A stretch of DNA of 43,219 nucleotides from Aeriscardovia sp. (GTDB taxonomy: Bacteria > Actinomycetota > Actinomycetes > Actinomycetales > Bifidobacteriaceae), in assembly GCA_017386585.1 (NCBI GenBank), contig JAFNPO010000136.1, forward strand, positions 1 through 43,219, in the 5' to 3' direction. The notes under the pieces were generated by a model. It was not told the DNA's origin and searched no databases. It was given only the letters and a program-made list of their open reading frames with translations. This document shows, piece by piece, positions 8,390 through 17,026 of this stretch (the stretch's first letter is position 1; each line of letters opens with the position of its first letter). Position numbers and translations under genes: made by a program.

Positions 8390-9485
8390 CATCAGCAGCA
8401 ACCGAACAGATTAAATCGAAAGGATGCGTTGCCAAGAACGGCGAAGTGTTCGTCAACGAGCGCATAGTCAACGCAATGCGTGGCCACCTCGTCCGACAGG
8501 AAACAGATCGCATCGAAAGTCGTTTCCTGGAAACGGCGTGCGGGAACGGGAATTTTCTGAACCCGTTTCTCCGCCGCAAGCTTGCGGCGGAGAAACGTTG
8601 GTACGGTGGCAGCGATTGGATTACGAAAAATATCCGTTCTCGCTGTTTCCAGCAGTTATAGCGTCGTGATGCACGACAATGCGGGCGAATGACATGATTG
8701 TCTGTTCGATGTGTGGCTGAGCATGTATACGGCGGATTTGAGGAAAGAGTCTGGCGCAGAAAGGTCCGTTGCGCTGCGCTTCATTCTCGCGAAGAACATC
8801 CTCTGCGACGACGCGTTGACGATGCTGCGAGCCGACGGCGGGCCGATGAGTGGGATTTCATCAAGGGCACGAAGCCCAAGCGCGAAGACTACCGGCTCGG
8901 CCAGCTCATGCAGGGGAAAGGCCAGCACGGGATAACGCTGGATATGCTCGATTGGGAGGAAGACGTGGGAACGGGGATACTGATCTCTAGCGTTTTCCAG
9001 CCGTTGACTATTGGAAAGTGCAGGAGACGGAGAAATAAGGCTGTTCGGGAGCAACTGCAATCCGGATGTTTTGGAATGTCTGGCGGACCTATCGAACGAC
9101 GGGTGTTCACGCCGCCGAAGGTCGTAAACTAGACGCTGGACCTGCTGCCGCAGGGACTGAAGGCTGATTGTGGGTTCGGAAAAGCAAATTCCGGATTTGC
9201 AGGAACGGCTCGGCCGCATTTTCGCCAAGAAGATTTACGGAATCGTCATCACTGGACTGATGGGGCTGATGCCACGCTGTAGTCTGTACTGCTCGAAGGA
9301 TGCCGGTGACGAATACAACGTCGCCGATTTTGAGGATCAGCAAGGAAACATCCGTTTCCGTCGCATCGAGCGCACTTAGAAGAATGGCAAATGCCGGTAC
9401 GGTAACGCTTCGAAAGAAGAAGTAAGAGCGGGGAACAGATCCGGAGACTGATGCCTATCAGTTCACTCGCAACATGCAGAGGAAG
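8390..9485 (+). pseudogene. decayed adenine DNA methyltransferase, 5' part (outer RM locus)
   Basis: The pieces of a large N6-adenine methyltransferase are scattered over several frames. A first frame reads ATEQIKSKGCVAKNGEVFVNER from about 8395. It continues through DRIESRFLETACGNGNFLN, where ACGNGNF is SAM motif I, and stops at 8661. Another frame carries RFILAKNILCDDALTML (about 8780-8830). Next come DEWDFIKGTKPKREDYRL (about 8840-8900) and the block KKIYGIVITGLMGL through CSLYCSKDAG and GNIRFRRIERT (9225-9378). After an in-frame stop it continues KNGKCRY and AYQFT. The order of blocks matches, from memory, a known family of restriction methyltransferases. The reading breaks off just before the position where FDVIIGNPPYQ should come. 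A candidate continuation is at 20752. It has at least four frame changes and two internal stops, so it is not functional. Confidence 0.75.
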
Positions 9486-9574
9486 ACTGGGGGAGCAGCC
9501 CATCTCGGCGGAGGCCCGGTCTCCAGCGTCTCGAGCTCGCCATCGGAGATCCGGACGTTCAAGCGTCTTGGCAT
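9458..9574 (-). CDS. possible small ribbon-helix-helix fragment
   Basis: This short minus-strand frame starts with ATG at 9574 and GAGG a few bases upstream. It reads MPRRLNVRISDGELETLE and then loses recognisable character, ending after 38 codons. The first 18 residues resemble the start of MobC/CopG-like ribbon-helix-helix proteins (R-L-N-x-R-I-S-x-x-E-L). It lies at the presumed left junction of the inserted island, so it may be a gene truncated by the insertion event. Low confidence: it could be a chance frame. Confidence 0.25.
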   Translation of the reverse strand: MPRRLNVRISDGELETLETGPPPRWAAPPVFLCMLRVN

Positions 9575-9879
9575 GGCGCCTCGGCTCAAGTCGGTCGCCC
9601 CCAGGTGCGCGGGGCATCTCCCGCAGAGCGAAAGGACGTTCGGAAGGTTCGGCCGCGGAGGTGTCCCCCGAGGCACAGACGAAAGTCCGAGCCATCGGGA
9701 CGGATCCCGTGTCCACCCTGTCCGCTCCGCCCGTCACGTCCATTCTGGACATTGTGGGTGTACAGGATGGGCTACTTGTCGTCCGTGGAGTTAGCTCGAT
9801 GAAGTGATGCGTGAAACGCTTCCAAATGATATGATGTCTGTCGAATGTGTTGCATTCCTACTCCTGTGGAGGCCGTCCA
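9486..9879. other. left-end stretch of the island without a clear gene
   Basis: The first part overlaps the weak minus-strand frame ending at 9574; the rest shows several overlapping GC-rich frames, none with a recognisable product. Near the regulator gene there is a short dyad GCGTgaaACGC at 9809-9819 and a TATGAT at 9830-9835. These could be an operator and -10 box for the RM operon, but I see no convincing -35 element. Confidence 0.4.
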
Positions 9880-10086
9880 GTGAAGTATTCGGACCTCGTC
9901 GAAGACGGAGCAAGCGATACAAGGAAGCAGGAGTTCCTCGCGGGAGGCGGAATGGCCGCCATCACGATCAGGATTCCGAAGAACCTTCGTGACGTCGGCA
10001 AGGAGGCCGCAACGCTGAAGGGTGTTAGCTTCAGCGCGTTCATCCGCATGTGTATGATTGACGAACTCGTCAAGAAGGGACAGTAG
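9880..10086 (+). CDS. ribbon-helix-helix protein, candidate RM controller
   Basis: This is a 68-residue protein. I choose GTG at 9880 because TGGAGG lies seven bases upstream; an ATG at 9847 is in frame but lacks such a site. The N-terminal half (VKYSDLVEDGASDTRKQEF) precedes a typical ribbon-helix-helix core: strand AAITIRIPKNL, helix RDVGKEAATLKG, turn and helix SFSAFIRMCMIDELVKK. Such proteins are DNA-binding repressors or antitoxins. It ends three bases before the methyltransferase start, so it is translationally tied to the RM operon. A role as controller that delays or balances expression of the restriction genes is likely by context. An antitoxin role is possible but no toxin partner is seen. 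Confidence 0.7.
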   Translation: MKYSDLVEDGASDTRKQEFLAGGGMAAITIRIPKNLRDVGKEAATLKGVSFSAFIRMCMIDELVKKGQ

Positions 10087-10089
10087 TAG

Positions 10090-12156
10090 GTGACGCTTGA
10101 CGAGCAACATATCGCTGGCTTGGGCTTCATCGAGAGCTTCGTTTCGCGCTATCCGACGCGCATCCTGGAGACGCTTCTTTCCGACCGCACCACCGGCCGT
10201 AACATCATCTGGGCCGATAACGAGTACGAGGCGCTCGGTGACGGCTACATGGGAGATGACGAGATAACCGTAGAGAAGATCACTGGTCTCTCCTCCGGCG
10301 TCATCAAGCCCCGCATCGCCAAGGAGCAGGCGCACCAGTCCCAGCGCACCAAGACGCGCGCTGAGGTGTTTACGCCATCGTGGCTGGTGAACCGTATGAA
10401 CAATGACCTCGACGCCGTTTGGTTCGGCGCGCGGGACATCTTCAACACTGAGGCGGACACCACATGGTGCCCCAGCGCGGCACCGGTAGCCTTCCCCAAG
10501 AGGAAGGGCTTCGGCTGGCACGCCTACGTTGAGAGTCCCCGTTTGGAGATAACCTGCGGCGAGGCCCCCTTCGTGTGCTCGCGCTACGACGCCGTCACGG
10601 GAGATGCCCTCCCCGTGACGGCGCGCATCGGCTTCCTCGACCGGAAGCTGCGCGTCATGAGCGAGAAGACCAAGTCGCGCCGCGAGTGGGTGCGCTGGGG
10701 TCTCGCCGCCCTTAAGGCCTCCTACGGCTTCGAGTACCAGGGCGACAACCTGCTCCTCGCACGCATCAACGTGTTCGAGACATTCTGCGAGCACCTGCAC
10801 GAGCGCTGGGGTACGGGCATATCCGATGAGGAGCTGGACCAGGCCGCGTGGATAGTTTCGTGGAACTTCTGGCAGATGAACGGCTTCACCTGCGCGGTAC
10901 CCACCAACAAGATGGACGCCGTCGTGCAGTCGGCGCTCTTCGGATACGAGGAGCCCGTACCGGAGTCCCTGCAGCCTGCGCTGTTCGACCTCCTGGACGA
11001 GTCACCCTTCGGCGATGCGGCGGAAGAAAAGGAAGGGGAGCCCGACGAGACGGTGCCCCTCTGTGTCATATACGACTGGCAGGAAAACAAGCCCTTCGAG
11101 TTCCAAGCGATGAAAGGCAAGGCATGTCCCATGGACAAGAAGTTCTACGCGGTAATCGGTAACCCCCCGTACCAGGAGGAATCAGAAGGAAATCAGCGCA
11201 ACCCTCCCATCTACAACTTGTTTATGGATGAGGCGTACAAGGTTTCTGGCAAGGTTGAGCTGATTACGCCCGCGCGCTTTCTCTCAGATGCCGGTCAAAC
11301 ACCAAAGGAATGGAATCGTAAGATGCTCCATGATCCTCATCTCAAGGTCATGGAGTTTGAGCAAGATGCCAGCACCGTATTCTCCGGCGTGGAAATCAAG
11401 GGCGGCGTTGCGGTTACCTATCGAGACGAGGAATCGAATTTTGGCGCAATCGAAACATTTGTACCTTATGAACCTCTGCGCTCTGTTTTGTCCAAGGTGC
11501 AGGCTACCGACGCTGATGTTCTGTCTGATATGGTAACGGGGGCCGTTCCCTACAAGTTCACCGATAAGGCCAAAAAAGACCACCCTGAGTACGTTGAGCT
11601 GATGGGCAAGTCATGCGACCTGCGGACGAACGTACTAGACAATCTCTACGACAAGCTGTTCTTCAGGAACAAGCGTGATGATTCGGCGTATGCCGCAATC
11701 TACGGACTTTTCAACAAGAAGAGGGAATGTCTGTGGATAGAGCGCCAATACATCGATGTTCCCGAAAACTTCGGTGGGTACAAGGTGCTCCTATCCAAGG
11801 CCAACGGCGCGGGAACTTATGGTGAGAAGTTATCGTCTTTTGAGATTGCCGCTAAGGGAGTTGGCCATACGCAGTCGTTCGTTTCGATGGGGAACTTCGA
11901 GACAGAAGCTGAGGCAGAAAACCTCGTTAAATATCTGAAGACAAAATTTGCACGCTCCCTTCTGGGAATTCTCAAAGTGACTCAAGACATATCCCCGCGC
12001 GTATGGAGTCTCGTTCCCGTTCAGGATTTCACCGATAGCTCGGACATCGACTGGTCCAGGTCCGTCTCCGAGATCGACCGGCAGCTCTACCGCAAGTACG
12101 GCCTCTCCCAGGACGAAATCGACTTCATCGAGTCCCATGTGAAGGAGATGGACTAG
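10090..12156 (+). CDS. Eco57I/NPPY-type adenine DNA methyltransferase of the island RM system
   Basis: This is a 688-residue protein expected to methylate adenine in the recognition site of its restriction partner. The catalytic motif IV is VIGNPPYQ at about residues 355-362, followed by PIYNLFMDEAYKVSG and LITPARFLSDAG, typical of the NPPY class. An N-terminal block EVFTPSWLVNRMNND (about 92-106) resembles the start of gamma-type methylases. Where a classical DPxxGxG motif I is expected, the sequence instead has LEITCGEAPFVCSRYD (about 152-167), followed by GFLDRKLRVM and GYEFQGDNLLLARIN-like blocks. The start GTG at 10090 has GGGA ten bases before it. The C-terminal third probably recognises DNA. 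The next gene starts two bases after the stop, so both are cotranscribed. It is intact and unlike the decayed methyltransferase at 8390 in its N-terminal half. Confidence 0.85.
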   Translation: MTLDEQHIAGLGFIESFVSRYPTRILETLLSDRTTGRNIIWADNEYEALGDGYMGDDEITVEKITGLSSGVIKPRIAKEQAHQSQRTKTRAEVFTPSWLVNRMNNDLDAVWFGARDIFNTEADTTWCPSAAPVAFPKRKGFGWHAYVESPRLEITCGEAPFVCSRYDAVTGDALPVTARIGFLDRKLRVMSEKTKSRREWVRWGLAALKASYGFEYQGDNLLLARINVFETFCEHLHERWGTGISDEELDQAAWIVSWNFWQMNGFTCAVPTNKMDAVVQSALFGYEEPVPESLQPALFDLLDESPFGDAAEEKEGEPDETVPLCVIYDWQENKPFEFQAMKGKACPMDKKFYAVIGNPPYQEESEGNQRNPPIYNLFMDEAYKVSGKVELITPARFLSDAGQTPKEWNRKMLHDPHLKVMEFEQDASTVFSGVEIKGGVAVTYRDEESNFGAIETFVPYEPLRSVLSKVQATDADVLSDMVTGAVPYKFTDKAKKDHPEYVELMGKSCDLRTNVLDNLYDKLFFRNKRDDSAYAAIYGLFNKKRECLWIERQYIDVPENFGGYKVLLSKANGAGTYGEKLSSFEIAAKGVGHTQSFVSMGNFETEAEAENLVKYLKTKFARSLLGILKVTQDISPRVWSLVPVQDFTDSSDIDWSRSVSEIDRQLYRKYGLSQDEIDFIESHVKEMD

Positions 12157-12158
12157 TC

Positions 12159-15100
12159 ATGGCCTTCACCGACATCAGCAGCCTCGTCAAGACCTCGCGC
12201 CCGGCACTGCCGCAGATATACGCCTACACCACGCCCGAAATCAGCAGCCATGACGGCTGGACCAAAATCGGCTACACGGAGCAGAACGTCGAGAGGCGAC
12301 TCAGGCAGCAGACGCATACCGCCGACGTTGCCGTCAAGCTCCAATGGCACGGCAACGCAACTTTTGAGGACACGGGCGAAACGTTCCGCGACACCGACTT
12401 CCACGGATACCTCCGAAAGCTCGGCGTCAGAAACAAGCCGGGTACCGAATGGTTCGAGATAGAACCCACCCCCGCGCACCAGCGCTTCTACGAGTTCCGC
12501 GAGAACCACGGCGTCGTCCAGGACGCTGCCCCCACCATCGAATACCGTCTGCGCGACGAGCAGGAACGCGCCTCCAAGGAGACCGCCAGCTACGCGCGCA
12601 GCCACGAGGGCGGCGAGTTCCTCTGGAACGCGAAGCCCCGCTTCGGCAAGACGCTCACCTCATACGACTTCTGCAAACGGCTGGGCGCCCAGAAAGTCCT
12701 TATCGTCACCAACCGCCCCGCCATCGCGAACTCCTGGTACGACGACTACGTGAAGTTCGTCGGGCGATCGTCGGGCCTCGTGTTCATCAGCTCCGCAAGC
12801 GCACTCCAGGGCAAACCCTACTGCATCACGCGCGAGCAGTACCTTCAAGGCCTCCATAATGGAGGCCCCAAGGGCTTCATCGAGTTCGTGAGCCTCCAGG
12901 ACCTCAAAGGCGCCATCGATTTCGGTGGCAAGTACGACAAGCTCGGGCACATTGCCGACCTCGTGTGGGACGTCCTCATCATCGACGAGGCACACGAGGG
13001 CGTGGACACCTTCAAGACCGACGTCGCCTTCGACCACATCAGGCGCAGGTTCACGCTGCATCTCTCGGGCACGCCATTCAAAGCCATCGCAAACGAGAAG
13101 TTCCCGGAGGAGGCCATCTTCAACTGGACCTACGCCGACGAGCAGAAAGCGAAGCTTGACTGGAACGACCCGGAACTCCCGAACCCCTACGCGGACCTGC
13201 CGCGCCTCAACATGTTCACCTACCAAATGTCGGACATCATCGCCGACGAGGTAAAGCACGGTGTGGATATCGACGGCGAGAGCGTCGAGTACGCCTTCGA
13301 CCTGAACGAATTCTTCGCCACCAACGAGAACGGCTACTTCCTGCACAACGAGGACGTGGACAGATTCCTGGACGCCCTCACCACGCAGAGGAAGTTCCCC
13401 TTCTCCACGCCCGAGCTTCGCGACGAGCTGCGCCACACCTTCTGGATGCTCAACCGCGTGGACTCGGCGAAGGCGCTCGCGAAAAAGCTCAGGCGTCATC
13501 CCGTGTTTAAGGACTACGAGGTCGTCCTGGCGGCCGGGGACGGGAAGCTGGACGACGACGAGGCGAGCGCCCGCTCGCTTGACAGGGTGCGCAAGGCAAT
13601 CGCCACCCATGAGCGCACCATCACGCTTTCCGTCGGCCAGCTGACAACAGGAGTCACGGTTCCCGAGTGGACCGCCGTCCTCATGCTCTCCAACATGAAG
13701 AGCCCCTCGCTCTACATGCAAGCGGCCTTCCGCGCCCAGAACCCCTGCCTGTTCAACAGGGGTGGAGAGTTCCTACGCAAGGAGAACGCTTACGTCTTCG
13801 ACTTTGACCCCGCCCGCACCCTCACCATATTCGAGGAGTTCGCCAACGACCTCTACACGGACACCGCCTCGGGCGGCGGCACCGCAGATGACCGCAAGCA
13901 GCGCGTGAGGACGCTGCTCAACTTCTTCCCGGTCATCGGCGAGGACGAGGACGGTGAGATGGTGGAACTCGACGCCGAGCGCGTCCTCTCCATCCCGCGA
14001 AGGATCCGCTCGCGCGAGGTGGTGCGCCGCGGCTTCATGAGCGACTTCCTGTTCCAGAACATCAGCAACGTCTTCCGCGCTCCCGCCGAGGTCCTCGAAG
14101 TGCTGCAGAGGCTCGAACCCTACAAGGCGCCCAACAAGGACCTGGGCATCCAGGAGGACACGGCCAACGAGCTCGACCTCGACAGGGACGGAGAGGTGAA
14201 CCTGCCCCAGGAGCAGGTGATAGGCCTCGCCAACGGGATGTTCGGCGACAAGGTGTACAGCTCCATCGCAGACGAGCTCGACGACGCCATCGACTCCATT
14301 GCCTTGGATGAGGGCGACAACCCAGACGACGTGTTCCTGGACAAGCTGCAGCAGACGTTCGGCGAAAGCATAACGAAGCCGCTCGTCGAGGAGGCGAACC
14401 AGAACTACGGCAATGACTTCAAGCCCTCCCAGCAGAAGAAGGTGGAGCGCCGCATCAAGACAGACGTGGACATCAGACTGAACCGCGAGGTGGGCAACTT
14501 CACCATCGAGAAGAACCGCATCGAGAGGGACCGCGCGGACCAACTCGGCCAAGCGCAGACCCAGGACGAGGCGGACGAGATCAACCGCACCCACGACGAG
14601 CAGCTCAAGGGCGCGCGGCAAACCCTCGTCGAAAGCCTCAGGGACTCGAGCGACGAGCTGGTGAAAAAGGCCGGAGAGACCGTGGCGCGCGAGGTTGAGA
14701 CCGCAAAGAGGGAAAGCAAGAAACAGACCATCGAAATGAGCATCCGCGATCACCTGCGGGGCTTCTCGAGAACCATCCCGTCGTTCCTCATGGCATACGG
14801 CAACGAAAGAACAACGCTGGAGAACTTCGACAAAATCATACCGGCGGACGTGTTCCAGGAGGTCACGAGCGTGACCGTGGAGCAGTTCCGCCTGCTGCGC
14901 GACGGCGGCGACATCATTGATCCAGAGACCGGCAAGACGGTCCACTTCGAGGGGCATCTCTTCGACCCCGTGGTGTTCAACGACTCAGTGCGCGAGTTCA
15001 TCAACCTGCGCGGCAAGCTCGCCAACTACTTCGACAACAGCCAGGACGAGGACATCTTCGACTACGTGCCGCCGCAGAAGACGAACCAGATATTCACCCC

Positions 15101-15485
15101 CCGAAGCGTGGTGGTCGAGATGGTCGACCTGTTCGAGAGGGAGAACCCGGGCTGCTTCGACGACCCGGACCACACCTTCGCGGACCTGTACATGAAGAGC
15201 GGGCTCTACATCGCCGAGATCGTCAAGCGCCTCTACAACAGCGAGAGGATGAGGAGGCTTTTCCCGGACGACCGCAAACGCCTCGACCACATCCTCGAGA
15301 AGCAGGTCTTCGGCATCGCACCAACGGAGATCATCTACCAGATTGCGACGCACTACATCCTCGGGTACAACAACGAGGTCGGCGGAGGCTGCGACACCAA
15401 TTTCGTCAAGGCAGACTCCGCGGAACTCGCCAAGGAGGGAAAGCTCGCCGAATTCGTCGAGCATACGTTTGGCGGCAAGCTGTGA
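12159..15485 (+). CDS. restriction helicase with GIY-YIG-like nuclease domain and methyltransferase-like C-terminus
   Basis: This is a 1108-residue multidomain protein, probably the cleaving and translocating subunit of the island RM system. Residues about 20-100 look like a T5orf172/GIY-YIG-type nuclease (IYAYTTPEI, WTKIGYTEQNVERRL, then DTDFHGYLRKLG). An SF2 helicase follows with Walker A NAKPRFGKT (157-165), DEAH (276-279), LSGTPF (302-307), and QLTTGVTVPEW and YMQAAFRAQNP near 490-520. A long charged, helical region (about 690-900) leads to a C-terminal segment like the SAM-binding half of a methylase: NQIFTPRSVVVEMVDL (about 976), FADLYMKSGLYIAEI (about 1007) and FGIAPTEIIYQIATHYILG. ATG at 12159 has GAAGGAG upstream. 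The frame is intact. Which domain cuts, and whether the C-terminal half completes the methylase of the neighbouring gene, is inference. Confidence 0.85.
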   Translation: MAFTDISSLVKTSRPALPQIYAYTTPEISSHDGWTKIGYTEQNVERRLRQQTHTADVAVKLQWHGNATFEDTGETFRDTDFHGYLRKLGVRNKPGTEWFEIEPTPAHQRFYEFRENHGVVQDAAPTIEYRLRDEQERASKETASYARSHEGGEFLWNAKPRFGKTLTSYDFCKRLGAQKVLIVTNRPAIANSWYDDYVKFVGRSSGLVFISSASALQGKPYCITREQYLQGLHNGGPKGFIEFVSLQDLKGAIDFGGKYDKLGHIADLVWDVLIIDEAHEGVDTFKTDVAFDHIRRRFTLHLSGTPFKAIANEKFPEEAIFNWTYADEQKAKLDWNDPELPNPYADLPRLNMFTYQMSDIIADEVKHGVDIDGESVEYAFDLNEFFATNENGYFLHNEDVDRFLDALTTQRKFPFSTPELRDELRHTFWMLNRVDSAKALAKKLRRHPVFKDYEVVLAAGDGKLDDDEASARSLDRVRKAIATHERTITLSVGQLTTGVTVPEWTAVLMLSNMKSPSLYMQAAFRAQNPCLFNRGGEFLRKENAYVFDFDPARTLTIFEEFANDLYTDTASGGGTADDRKQRVRTLLNFFPVIGEDEDGEMVELDAERVLSIPRRIRSREVVRRGFMSDFLFQNISNVFRAPAEVLEVLQRLEPYKAPNKDLGIQEDTANELDLDRDGEVNLPQEQVIGLANGMFGDKVYSSIADELDDAIDSIALDEGDNPDDVFLDKLQQTFGESITKPLVEEANQNYGNDFKPSQQKKVERRIKTDVDIRLNREVGNFTIEKNRIERDRADQLGQAQTQDEADEINRTHDEQLKGARQTLVESLRDSSDELVKKAGETVAREVETAKRESKKQTIEMSIRDHLRGFSRTIPSFLMAYGNERTTLENFDKIIPADVFQEVTSVTVEQFRLLRDGGDIIDPETGKTVHFEGHLFDPVVFNDSVREFINLRGKLANYFDNSQDEDIFDYVPPQKTNQIFTPRSVVVEMVDLFERENPGCFDDPDHTFADLYMKSGLYIAEIVKRLYNSERMRRLFPDDRKRLDHILEKQVFGIAPTEIIYQIATHYILGYNNEVGGGCDTNFVKADSAELAKEGKLAEFVEHTFGGKL

Positions 15486-15604
15486 GAAGGGGATTCCGTT
15501 CGCGACGGCCGCGGGCGCGTCAGGGATGCTGAAGACGGGAAACACCTGGTCGGGATACTGAGGGCACCGCGGGTTTGGCCCGGAGTGAGATCGATAGGAG
15601 AAGA

Positions 15605-15678
15605 ATGACACAAAGTGAAGAAGTGAGGGTCTGGGGGGGGTTCACACGCGGGCTGACGCCCTCTTCCTCCAGGACAGC
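15605..15678 (+). other. out-of-frame 5' leader of the Mrr gene (phase-variable start)
   Basis: AGGAG at 15596-15600 and ATG at 15605 form the best start signal before the Mrr gene. Reading from this ATG gives MTQSEEVRVWGG, then after the G run it passes into the wrong frame and stops at codon 26. The frame used by the Mrr body, read backwards to the G run, gives VHTRADALFLQDSVIAIG. Joining the two at the G run gives VRVWGGVHTRADALFL, which is the N-terminal pattern of Mrr-like nucleases as I know them. Confidence 0.75.
15633..15640 (+). repeat. poly-G tract (G8), candidate phase-variation switch
   Basis: Eight consecutive G lie 28 bases into the Mrr gene when counted from the ATG at 15605. 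With eight G the frame is broken. Nine G (one more) or six G would join the start to the nuclease body. Mononucleotide G runs of this length inside the first codons of surface or restriction genes are a classic substrate for slipped-strand mispairing. Confidence 0.75.
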
Positions 15679-16605
15679 GTGATAGCAATCGGTCGGCGTA
15701 AGATGGGAGACCTTCGAAATGTCGGAGGAGACCGCGGCGCATTCAAGAAGCGCTACGCCGAAGCGTATTCGAACGCAAAGAGGCGCAACGTTTCCGTCTC
15801 CCCCGGGATACTCTTCCGGTTCGCTCGCGCGGCTCAGGTCGGCGACTACGTCGTATTCCCATCCAAGAGCGACAGGAAGATCAACATCGGAGTCATCGAG
15901 GACGACTACACCTACGAGCCGTCAGCCCCCGAGTACGTGCATCGGAGGAAGGTGAAGTGGCTCAAGCACCTGCCGCGCACCTCCTTCTCACAGGGCGCTC
16001 TCTATGAGATTGGCTCGGCGATGTCCTTCTTTGCTGTGAAGAACTACGCGGACGAGTACCTCGCCGCCCTGGACAGAGACTTCAAGAGGGAGGTCGCAGC
16101 CGATAGCCCCGAGGACGAGAGCGTTGGAGCCACTGCGGAGGACGTCATCGAGAGCACGAGAGACTTCGTCCTCAAGGAACTGAGCCGGAAGCTCAAGGGC
16201 TACGACCTCGAGCCGTTCGTGGCCGACCTCCTCGGCGCGATGGGGTACAGGAGGAAGGTGTCTCCTCACGGGGACGACAGCGGCATCGACATCGTTGCCT
16301 ACAAGGACGAGCTTCCGCCCCGCATCCTGGTGCAGGTGAAGAGCGGAGACGACCCCATACGGGAGGCGACGATCCAGTCGCTCAAAGGAGCGATGCACGA
16401 GGGCGACTACGGCCTGTTCCTCACGCTCCCCGACTACACGAAGAACGCGCAGCGGTATCTGGACAGCACACCCATCATCCGCGGCATCAACGGCACGGAG
16501 CTGGCGGACCTGATCTTGAAGTACTACAAGGATCTGAGCGACAGGTACGCCAGGATGATTCCGCTGAAGATGGTCTATATACCGGTTCCGCCAGAGCAGA
16601 TGTGA
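15679..16605 (+). CDS. Mrr-type restriction endonuclease (body; likely OFF by frameshift)
   Basis: The open frame from GTG 15679 gives 308 residues. The true start is probably ATG 15605, separated from this frame by the G8 tract. The first 125 residues match the N-terminal domain common in Mrr-like proteins (VGDYVVFPSKSDRKINIG). The catalytic PD-(D/E)XK core is at about 175-222: Glu178 in LEPFVADLL, GDDSGIDIVAY with Asp204, and LVQVKSG with Gln219 and Lys221. Mrr proteins usually cut modified DNA, or act as an additional endonuclease beside an RM operon. The gene lies 119 bases after the helicase on the same strand, so it is probably part of the island's defence set. If translated from the ATG at the present tract length, only a 25-residue peptide results. 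A weak internal start cannot be excluded. Confidence 0.8.
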   Translation: MIAIGRRKMGDLRNVGGDRGAFKKRYAEAYSNAKRRNVSVSPGILFRFARAAQVGDYVVFPSKSDRKINIGVIEDDYTYEPSAPEYVHRRKVKWLKHLPRTSFSQGALYEIGSAMSFFAVKNYADEYLAALDRDFKREVAADSPEDESVGATAEDVIESTRDFVLKELSRKLKGYDLEPFVADLLGAMGYRRKVSPHGDDSGIDIVAYKDELPPRILVQVKSGDDPIREATIQSLKGAMHEGDYGLFLTLPDYTKNAQRYLDSTPIIRGINGTELADLILKYYKDLSDRYARMIPLKMVYIPVPPEQM

Positions 16606-17026
16606 GGGCTTTCGAAGGAGCTGACAGGACGCCATCCATTTAATAAGCGCGGCCCGGGCTCTCCTGCGCTCGCTTGCCAAGCTCCCTGGGCGTTCGCGGG
16701 AACCTGCCCATCAACCGGAACCCCGTGCACTCCGCAGTCCCGTTGCCCGGTGCAAAGAGGTGTTCTACGCGGAAGCGACGGGTCACGAGCGTCCATCGGA
16801 CGGGGTCGGGTCCTTCCAATCGAACTCCGCGTTTCCCGGCGGGGGGAACGATTCAAGATCCCCCCAACGCTTTCGTGCAATTGCTCCCGATTCCGAATGT
16901 CCCTCTCCCTGCCATGTGCCCGGTCGAGTAACGGGTAGGATTGCACTTCCTCCCCGCCGTCGCCAGGTGTTCCTGCCGCGAGCGGTTTTCGTGGTCTGAC
17001 GCCCCAGGTCACTCCTCGCTCTCCGC
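16606..17026. other. 421-base stretch without recognised gene
   Basis: Several GC-rich frames overlap here on both strands, but none has a ribosome site with a recognisable product. A short hairpin with a G6 arm and a C6 arm around AACGATTCAAGAT is visible at about 16851-16875. Otherwise I see nothing. Confidence 0.5.

Noticed and set aside
12660-14957. Two long minus-strand frames (353 and 394 codons) opposite the helicase
   Set aside because: Val/Leu/Glu-rich composition arises from the high-GC antisense reading; the plus strand carries clear helicase motifs through both.
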